DNA of 64,000 nt, taken from Burkholderia contaminans (lineage in GTDB: Bacteria; Pseudomonadota; Gammaproteobacteria; Burkholderiales; Burkholderiaceae). Every line of letters begins with the position of its first letter. The first letter of the stretch is position 1. The DNA is taken from NCBI RefSeq assembly GCF_029633825.1, contig NZ_CP090640.1, forward strand, positions 1,054,001 to 1,118,000, read 5' to 3'. The notes beneath the pieces were generated by a model. The model did no database searches and was not told where the DNA came from. It saw nothing but the letters and a program-made list of their open reading frames with translations. The position numbers and the translations under genes are program-made. Below, in pieces: positions 57,890 to 64,000 of the stretch.

Positions 57890-58174
57890 ATGCTGTTCCT
57901 GAAAAATGCCGCCGGCGCGCTGCGCCGCAACCTGACCGATACCGCTCATCATGCGTTTTCCGGGCCGCACCGCGGCTGGAAGATCGCACTGTACGTGACG
58001 ATGCTGGTGGTCCCGGGCGGCTCGCTCGCGGCGCTCGGGTTCGCATGGTTCGATCATCGCCGGCAGCGCAACGCGAAAGACGGCGCGCGCCGCACGGGCC
58101 AGCCGGCCGCGACGGAGCCGTCGACATGGCGATCCGCCGCCGAACCGCTCCCGCTGCCCGCGCGCTGCCACTGA
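57890..58174 (+). CDS. Small membrane protein of unknown function
   Basis: A 94-residue frame from ATG 57890, with GAGG 9 nt upstream; ATG 57881 would add three residues. It has one hydrophobic helix near residues 32-54 (A-L-Y-V-T-M-L-V-V-P-G-G-S-L-A-A-L), basic flanks and a Pro/Ala-rich tail. Family not recognised. It lies between the MarR site and the outer-membrane factor. Confidence 0.5.
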   Translation: MLFLKNAAGALRRNLTDTAHHAFSGPHRGWKIALYVTMLVVPGGSLAALGFAWFDHRRQRNAKDGARRTGQPAATEPSTWRSAAEPLPLPARCH

Positions 58175-58413
58175 CCGCGCGCGTCTCCCGCCTTCCTGAC
58201 TGCCCTGGCCGAGCGCCCCCGGCTTTCCGTCAGCGAGCCGTAATGGCCGGTAAACCGGCCGCGCGCACCGGTAACACATTCCTGTCCCCGCGCACCGTAC
58301 CCTTGGGGCTGCGCAGCTTTCTCGCCGTCAGTTACCATTTGTCCGCCAGCGGCACGACGACCGCATCGCGCGACGCCGCTCGCCGGACGTCGCGCCCAGA
58401 CAGGAAAACCACC

Positions 58414-59985
58414 ATGCCGTACGCCTCCCTCCCGCGCGCCGTTCGCCCGCTGAGCGCCGCCGTCGCCGTTGCGACGGCCGTGCTGCTCGCCGGCTGCGCC
58501 GTCGGGCCCGACTATCACCGGCCCGACACGTCGATCCCCGCCGCCTACAAGGAAGCGCCGGCCGGCTGGAAGGTCGCGCAACCCGCCGACCGCACCGACC
58601 GCGGCGCGTGGTGGACCGTCTACAACGATCCGCAGCTCGATGCGCTGATCGGCAGGCTCAACGCGTCGAACCAGACCATCGCGCAATCGGCGGCCGCGTA
58701 CCGGCAGGCGCGCGCGCTCGTCACCGAAGCGCGGGCCGCCTATTTCCCGACCGTCGGGCTGACCGCGTCGGGCTCGCGCGCCCGCACGCCGCGCACGTCG
58801 GTGTCGTCGAGTTCGTCGTCGAGCTTCGGCGGCGGCTCGTCCGGCTCGATCAACAACAGCTACAGCGTCGGCCTCGACGCGAGCTGGGAACCCGACCTGT
58901 GGGGCAAGGTGAGTCGTACCGTCAGCGCGCAGCGTGCCGGCGAAGCGGCCGCCGCCGCCGATCTCGCGAACGCGCGGCTGTCGCAGCAGGCGCTGCTCGC
59001 GCAAACCTATTTCCAGCTGCGCACGTCCGATGCGCTGCAGAAGCTGCTCGACGACACCGTAAAGTCGTACGAACAGTCGCTGAAACTCACGCAGAACCAG
59101 TACGCGCAGGGCGTCGCCGCGCGCGCGGACGTGATCCAGGCGCAGACGCAGCTGCAGAGCGCGCAGGCCGCGTCGATCGACAACGGCGTGGCCCGCGCGC
59201 AGTACGAGCACGCGATCGCGACGCTGATCGGCGAACCGGCGTCGACCTTCTCGCTACCGCCGAATCCGCTCACGGCCGAGCCGCCGATCACGCCGGTCGA
59301 CGTGCCGTCCGCGATCCTCGAGCGCCGGCCCGACGTCGCGGCGGCCGAGCGCCGTGCGGCGGCCGCAAACGAGCAGATCGGCGTCGCGATCGCCGCGTTC
59401 TTCCCGACGCTCACGCTGTCGGCCACCGGCGGCTTCCAGAGCTCGGTGTGGTCGCAGCTGTTCACGCTGCCGGCGCGCTTCTGGACGGTCGGCCCGCAGC
59501 TCGCGGCCACGCTGTTCGACGCCGGGCTGCGCGCCGCGCAGACCGACGCCGCGCGTGCGACCTACGACCAGGACGTCGCCGCGTACCGCCTCGCGGTGCT
59601 CACCGCGTTCCAGGACGTCGAGGACAACCTCGCGTCGCAGCGCATCCTCGCGCAGGAAATCGACGTGCAGCGGCAGGCCGTCGACAGCGCCGAGCATTCG
59701 CTCGCGATCGTCACGAACCAGTACAAGGCCGGCACGGTCGCCTACCTGAACGTGCTGACCGCGCAGACCACGGCGTTCACCGCGCAGCAGAAGCTCGCGA
59801 CGATCGCCGGGCAGCGGATGACGTCGTCGGTCGGGCTCGTGAAGGCGCTCGGCGGCGGCTGGAACGTCGCGGAGATGGCGCGCGAGAACGGCGACATGGC
59901 GGCGCCGGCACCGGTGCCGGCGTCCGGTTCAGCCGCCCCCGCGGCCACCGCACCGTCGGTCGCCGCGCCGCTCGCGCAGAAGTAG
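58414..59985 (+). CDS. NodT-family outer-membrane efflux lipoprotein
   Basis: A 523-residue TolC-like outer-membrane factor. Signal peptide with lipobox L-L-A-G-C (lipidated Cys near residue 29), then A-V-G-P-D-Y-H-R-P, the NodT-family start, and two OEP repeats: W-E-P-D-L-W-G-K-V-S and P-Q-L-A-A-T-L-F-D-A-G. A Ser/Gly-rich stretch (about 130-150) is inserted in the first half. It is the outer channel for an efflux pump, probably the MFS pump nearby, but no periplasmic adaptor is encoded between them. Confidence 0.93.
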   Translation: MPYASLPRAVRPLSAAVAVATAVLLAGCAVGPDYHRPDTSIPAAYKEAPAGWKVAQPADRTDRGAWWTVYNDPQLDALIGRLNASNQTIAQSAAAYRQARALVTEARAAYFPTVGLTASGSRARTPRTSVSSSSSSSFGGGSSGSINNSYSVGLDASWEPDLWGKVSRTVSAQRAGEAAAAADLANARLSQQALLAQTYFQLRTSDALQKLLDDTVKSYEQSLKLTQNQYAQGVAARADVIQAQTQLQSAQAASIDNGVARAQYEHAIATLIGEPASTFSLPPNPLTAEPPITPVDVPSAILERRPDVAAAERRAAAANEQIGVAIAAFFPTLTLSATGGFQSSVWSQLFTLPARFWTVGPQLAATLFDAGLRAAQTDAARATYDQDVAAYRLAVLTAFQDVEDNLASQRILAQEIDVQRQAVDSAEHSLAIVTNQYKAGTVAYLNVLTAQTTAFTAQQKLATIAGQRMTSSVGLVKALGGGWNVAEMARENGDMAAPAPVPASGSAAPAATAPSVAAPLAQK

Positions 59986-60007
59986 GAAGGAAAGGGCGAC
60001 GCGCGCG

Positions 60008-60796
60008 TCAGCGCTGCGCGTCGCCGAAGATCAGCGACACCTCGTTGTTCCCGATCGGGTGGCCGAGCAGGTTCAGCAGCCCCGCGAGGTTCGCCTGCTG
60101 CTCGGGCGCCGAGTGCGCGGTGCCGCGGAACGAGCCTTGGCCCGGGCCGAAGCTGCCGTGGCCGTCGAGGAACAGCGGACCCTGCGTCGTCGACAGGTCG
60201 AGATCGGCGCCGGCCCCCTTCGCCTGCAGCACCGCGCGGTACGAACCGAGCGGCTTCACGCGCGAGACGCGCGAACTCATCGAATCGATCGTCACCGTCA
60301 GCTGGCCGAACGCGTTGTTGCCGATCAGGCGCCAGTCGCTCCAGCCGAGCCGCACGTCGCCCTGCAGGTCGAGCGTGTTGAACGGCGTGCCGAGCCCGGC
60401 GAGCAGCGACGCGGGCACGGCCATCGTGCCCGCCGACAGCACCGCGCCGCGCCACGTCGCATCGAGCGTGACCGCGTCGGGCATCGCCTCGGTCTGCCGC
60501 ATGCGCATCTGCACGCGCCCGGTCAGCAGCGGCCAGAAGCCCGTGGTCCATTCGACCCGGCCGGGCAGCAGCGTCGCCGCGCTCTGGTCGGCTCCCGGCG
60601 CCAGCATCAGCGTGCCCGAGCCGTGCCACAGCGACCCGTCGGGATCGACGAGATTCACGTGCCCGCCGGTCGCACGCGCGAACTGAGGCGCAATCCATGC
60701 GGCCGGCGCGAGCGCGACGAGCGTTACCGCCGTCGCCACGGCACCCGCCAGTACCCACGGCAATGCGGTGGCGAGCCGCTTCAATCCCGGCCTCAT
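60008..60796 (-). CDS. gspN: Type II secretion protein GspN
   Basis: A 262-residue bitopic protein with an N-terminal helix (residues 8-30) and a large periplasmic domain containing W-T-T-G-F-W-P-L-L-T-G-R and L-G-T-P-F-N-T-L. The start is taken at M-R-P-G (60796). It ends 22 bp from the convergent outer-membrane factor gene. Confidence 0.9.
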   Translation of the reverse strand: MRPGLKRLATALPWVLAGAVATAVTLVALAPAAWIAPQFARATGGHVNLVDPDGSLWHGSGTLMLAPGADQSAATLLPGRVEWTTGFWPLLTGRVQMRMRQTEAMPDAVTLDATWRGAVLSAGTMAVPASLLAGLGTPFNTLDLQGDVRLGWSDWRLIGNNAFGQLTVTIDSMSSRVSRVKPLGSYRAVLQAKGAGADLDLSTTQGPLFLDGHGSFGPGQGSFRGTAHSAPEQQANLAGLLNLLGHPIGNNEVSLIFGDAQR

Positions 60797-60827
60797 CGGC
60801 CGACCGCCACGTGCTTCATCCACTGCG

Positions 60828-61334
60828 TCATTTCTGCGTAGACGGTTGCATCACGGCCATCAGGTCGACCTGGCCGTCGTCCTTCAGCGCGGTCGCATGC
60901 GCCTCGCCGACCTGCACCTTGAACTGCCGGCGCGCATCGTCAAGCCACTGCGTCCACGCCGGGAACGACACGTTCTTCATCTGGATCTGCACGCCGTTGC
61001 CGACGATCTGCACCTGCGCACCCTGCAGCCCGTGATCGGCCAGCGACGCGGTCAGCGCGTCCTTCAGCGCGAGGCCGGTCGGCGCCACGCCCTGCGCGGC
61101 GGCCGTCAGTGACTTCGCCTCGTTCGCCTGCGCGGTCATCTGCGCGAGCTCGCGGCGCATCGTCGGCAGCTCGCGCTGGATCCGCGCGCGGCCTTCCTGA
61201 GCGGGCGACCACAGCACCGAATACGCGATCGCGACCGCCAGCACGGCGCCGCCCCAGCCGAGCAGCATCTTTTCGCGCTGGGAGCGCTCGCCCCAGAACT
61301 GGGCCAGCGTCTGGTTCAGTTGTTCGGTCTTCAT
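60828..61334 (-). CDS. gspM: Type II secretion protein GspM
   Basis: A 168-residue inner-membrane protein with one helix near residues 22-42 (L-G-W-G-G-A-V-L-A-V-A-I-A) and a periplasmic domain ending in W-T-Q-W-L-D-D-A. The start ATG 61334 overlaps the gspL stop. It pairs with GspL. Confidence 0.93.
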   Translation of the reverse strand: MKTEQLNQTLAQFWGERSQREKMLLGWGGAVLAVAIAYSVLWSPAQEGRARIQRELPTMRRELAQMTAQANEAKSLTAAAQGVAPTGLALKDALTASLADHGLQGAQVQIVGNGVQIQMKNVSFPAWTQWLDDARRQFKVQVGEAHATALKDDGQVDLMAVMQPSTQK

Positions 61335-62692
61335 GAGCGGCTCCGGATCGTCCATTTGCCCGTATTGCTGTCGACTTCGCCGGACAGTCCGTTACGCGCG
61401 AGGCGCTGCGTGAAATCGGGATCGACCTTGACCTCCGGCTTGAAGCCGACGTCGAGCCGCCGGTCGTGATAGTCGAGCGACGCGATGCCGTTCAGCGGCA
61501 GCGCGCCCATCGAACGCGACAGCCCGCTCGCCAGCGCGAGGAAATCGTTCGGCGACAGCTCGCCGGCCGCGAGACGCAACTGGTCGAGCTGGCGCTGCAT
61601 CTGCGCGGGCGGATCGAGCACCGTCGTCGTCTTCGGGAACGCGGACAGCAGCGTCTCGGTAATCTGCGCGGACAGCGCATCGCGCTCGCGCGACAGCTTC
61701 CACCAGTGCAGGTTCATCCCGATCACCGCCACGCCGAGCGTCGCCGCGACGAGGGCGAGCGGCACGCGCAGGCGCTTCACCGTCGCGCGGTCGAAGCGCC
61801 ACGGCTGCGATTCGAATTCGAACTGGCACAGGTCGAATTTCTCGGTCAGCGCGCGCCGCGCGAACGCGTCGAACGACAGCGGCGCGGCGCCCGGCAGCAG
61901 CGGGCCGCCGTCGGTGCGACCGACCGATGCGAGCCGCGGCTCCGCGCCCGGGTCGCCGAGTTCGTACAGTTCGACGTCGCCGCCACCCGCGAGCGCGGCC
62001 AGCGTGCCGGCCGCACGCGACGCGGGCGCCGCGAAGCCTTCGCCGAGCGCACCGCGCGCGACCGCGAGTTCGAGACGCGGCGCACCGGCTGCAGCCGGCA
62101 GCGCGCCGGCCTCGACGAGTACCGGCTCGACCGATGCCGCAAGCCCGAGCACCGCGGCCACCGTCGCCGGACGGGCGGGCGGCGCCTCGACGGCGTCGGC
62201 AGCCACCGCGGCGGCGTCGACTTCGCTGTCGGCCGGCGCGGCGGTGACGCGCGGCGCCGGCAGGCAGCGGGTCGCGGGCACCGCGCTCAGGTGCCGGTGG
62301 CCGGCCGCGGTGAACGCTTCGCAGATCGTGCGGAACCACGCGCGATCGACGACGGCCAGCACGCGGCGCCCGTCGGGCAGCGGGTCCGGATCGAGCGCGA
62401 TATGGCAGCCGAGCGGATCCTGGATCAGCTGATCCTCGACGATGTTGGGCAGCGCCCGGCGCAGCTTCGGTCCCTTCAGCGGCGGCACGGTCGCGGCCAG
62501 CAGCAGCACGTCGCGCGCGGCGACGATCAGCACGGTCGCATTCGCGCGCGGCAGCAGCGCGAGCGCGGCGCGGCCGGCGCGCTGCACGTGGCCGGCCTTG
62601 TCGACGAGCGTGAACGGCAGCTCGGGCCACTGCCATTCCTGCAACGGCACGGCAGGCTCGCGCGGCGGCAAAGAAACAATCAACGTGCTCAC
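61331..62692 (-). CDS. gspL: Type II secretion protein GspL
   Basis: A 453-residue protein. The actin-like cytoplasmic domain (about 1-320) binds GspE; the helix near residues 328-345 is followed by a ferredoxin-like periplasmic domain that binds GspM. It contains A-R-D-V-L-L-L-A-A-T-V-P-P-L near residue 60. Overlap and order match other Burkholderia gsp clusters. Confidence 0.95.
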   Translation of the reverse strand: MSTLIVSLPPREPAVPLQEWQWPELPFTLVDKAGHVQRAGRAALALLPRANATVLIVAARDVLLLAATVPPLKGPKLRRALPNIVEDQLIQDPLGCHIALDPDPLPDGRRVLAVVDRAWFRTICEAFTAAGHRHLSAVPATRCLPAPRVTAAPADSEVDAAAVAADAVEAPPARPATVAAVLGLAASVEPVLVEAGALPAAAGAPRLELAVARGALGEGFAAPASRAAGTLAALAGGGDVELYELGDPGAEPRLASVGRTDGGPLLPGAAPLSFDAFARRALTEKFDLCQFEFESQPWRFDRATVKRLRVPLALVAATLGVAVIGMNLHWWKLSRERDALSAQITETLLSAFPKTTTVLDPPAQMQRQLDQLRLAAGELSPNDFLALASGLSRSMGALPLNGIASLDYHDRRLDVGFKPEVKVDPDFTQRLARNGLSGEVDSNTGKWTIRSRS

Positions 62693-62718
62693 AAGAGCTC
62701 CTCTCCCGATTGGCGTCG

Positions 62719-63858
62719 TTATAGCTGGTCGCGAATGCGCACGACCCGTGTCGAGTGCGTGGTCGGATCACGATACACGAGCGAGGTGCGATCGACCTCC
62801 GCGCGTTCGTGCTGGATCCGGCCATGCACGATGAAATAGCTCGAATTGACGTCGACAAGGCTCGAGTCGGGCGTCACGTTCGGTGGCGCACCGGCGCCGC
62901 GCAGCGCGAGCTGCACGTCGGCGACGTTGCGGAAAAACACGGTCTCGCGGCGCGACACGAGCGCCTGCGCGGACGACACGCTCATCCCCGGCATCAGCGC
63001 CGCGATCACCTCGGCCGGCGCCGTGTTCATGTTCACGGGCGTCGTGGTCGGCAGCACGGTGACGAACGGGCGCAGCCGCGCGACCATCTCGGGCGTCACG
63101 CCGTCGACGTCGAGCAGGCTGTCGACGCCCGTCATCATCAGCGGCGCGGGCCCGCGATCGCCGCCCGTCATGCCGGGATCGTCGGTGAAGCCGCCGCCGC
63201 CTTGCTGATCGGTCGTCACCGGCGCGGTGACCGGCGGCGCCGTGCCGCCACCCGGCAGCGTCGGCATCTGGAAACGCGTCGCCGAATTCAGCAGGCTCGC
63301 GCGCACCTGCAGCGCGATGCGCTTCGCGAGCGCGCCGTCGTAGCCGAGCGTCGTCAGCAGGCGCTGGAACGCCTGGACCTGCGTGACGTTCAACTGCAGC
63401 ACGCCGGGCGCCGGCGACGCCACGAGGTTGCGCAGGTTGAACTTCGCCTGCGCGTCCTCGATCGAGCCGGAGATATAGGTGTCTTCGCCGCCGGTGTCGT
63501 TGGGCGCACCGATCCGGCCGAGGAAGTCCGACAGTTTCGTCTTCGCGATCGGCACGCCCCAGATCCCGCCGAGATACGTGATGCCGGGCGCCGTGTCGCC
63601 TTCGGAACGCAGGATCATCCGCGTCCAGTCGAGCGCGCCGCGCGCGACCCACTGCGCCTGCGCGATCACGCGCTGGTTCTCGATCCGGCGGATCTGCACC
63701 TGCTGGCGCCACAGCATCCCCGAGACGAGAATCGCCGACAGCGCGACGACCAGCAGCGCGGTGATGATCGCCGCGCCGCGCTGGTGGCCGCGTGGCCGCG
63801 CGCGACCGGCGGCACGGGCAACGAACAATGAGCGGTGAGGGCGCGCGCGCATGGTCAT
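62719..63858 (-). CDS. gspK: Type II secretion minor pseudopilin GspK
   Basis: A 379-residue minor pseudopilin. The prepilin-like N terminus R-G-A-A-I-I-T-A-L-L-V-V-A-L near residue 27 follows a short basic leader. The large periplasmic domain includes N-M-N-T-A-P-A-E-V-I-A-A-L. It caps the pseudopilus with GspI and GspJ. It overlaps gspJ by 4 bp. Confidence 0.95.
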   Translation of the reverse strand: MTMRARPHRSLFVARAAGRARPRGHQRGAAIITALLVVALSAILVSGMLWRQQVQIRRIENQRVIAQAQWVARGALDWTRMILRSEGDTAPGITYLGGIWGVPIAKTKLSDFLGRIGAPNDTGGEDTYISGSIEDAQAKFNLRNLVASPAPGVLQLNVTQVQAFQRLLTTLGYDGALAKRIALQVRASLLNSATRFQMPTLPGGGTAPPVTAPVTTDQQGGGGFTDDPGMTGGDRGPAPLMMTGVDSLLDVDGVTPEMVARLRPFVTVLPTTTPVNMNTAPAEVIAALMPGMSVSSAQALVSRRETVFFRNVADVQLALRGAGAPPNVTPDSSLVDVNSSYFIVHGRIQHERAEVDRTSLVYRDPTTHSTRVVRIRDQL

Positions 63859-64000
63859 TCCCCGACGAGGAAGATGCGCGTGACCGGCACGCGCAGCGAC
63901 GTCGCGCCGATGCTGACCTGCAGCCCCGTCACCGCGCGTGCGGGCGGCGCGTTGCCGATCTGCGGCACCTTGAGCGCATCGTTGTTCTGCGCGAGCGCGT
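63855..64000 (-). CDS. gspJ: Type II secretion minor pseudopilin GspJ (3' end only)
   Basis: The last 47 codons are inside the window and end L-R-V-P-V-T-R-I-F-L-V-G-E before TGA (63855-63857), which overlaps the gspK start. Position directly upstream of gspK identifies it as gspJ; the N terminus lies outside. Confidence 0.85.
   Translation of the reverse strand, partial: ALAQNNDALKVPQIGNAPPARAVTGLQVSIGATSLRVPVTRIFLVGE

Overview
The window looks like about 64 kb of the main chromosome of a Burkholderia, probably of the cepacia complex. The evidence is strong G+C bias in most genes, a Burkholderia-type rRNA operon, a Gsp type II secretion cluster, fliLMNOPQR, an OmpC-like porin, egtB-egtD and a VgrG/Rhs type VI locus. 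Species assignment is inference; no database was searched.

Layout. 1-8 kb is a defence-like island, visibly richer in A+T than the rest. It holds two unrecognised minus-strand genes, a divergent AIPR-family gene, a Vsr endonuclease convergent with a cytosine-5 methyltransferase, a decayed hsdM fragment and a SymE-like gene. 8.2-13.7 kb is a complete minus-strand rrn operon (promoter, boxA, 16S, 23S, 5S, terminator) whose 16S-23S spacer has no tRNA. 13.85-16.9 kb has a catalase-like peroxidase and cytochrome b561 diverging from an ECF sigma/anti-sigma pair; between them lie two mirror-image ECF-type promoters. 17-18.4 kb carries five copies of a 53-55 bp repeat (a sixth is at 29.96 kb), each ending in a DnaA-box-like sequence.

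18.4-29.4 kb is a type VI secretion accessory locus read right to left: a double C-x2-H-G/C-x2-C protein, VgrG, a 1581-residue Rhs protein with a JAB-like (DUF4329-type) C-terminal toxin, its exported immunity protein, then decayed older toxin-tip/immunity cassettes. tRNA-Val, a DUF2628 protein and an ECF41-type sigma factor with an AhpD-like partner and a recognisable promoter follow. Then come ergothioneine genes egtB-egtD, two small exported proteins, a type III restriction-modification pair whose Res lacks the expected nuclease lysine, a porin with a TTG start, and a five-gene cluster of ABC importer plus two-component system.

48-64 kb is core genome: fliLMNOPQR (flagellar C-ring and export gate), lrgAB/cidAB-like genes with a divergent LysR regulator, a MarR-MFS-outer-membrane-factor efflux locus without an adaptor gene, and gspN-M-L-K-J running off the right edge.

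The part most likely to hold something undescribed is the left-edge defence island, where two unknown proteins sit next to AIPR/Vsr/Dcm. Next are the mirror-image ECF promoters, the DnaA-box-ended repeat family and the C-x2-H-G/C-x2-C module that brackets the Rhs locus.
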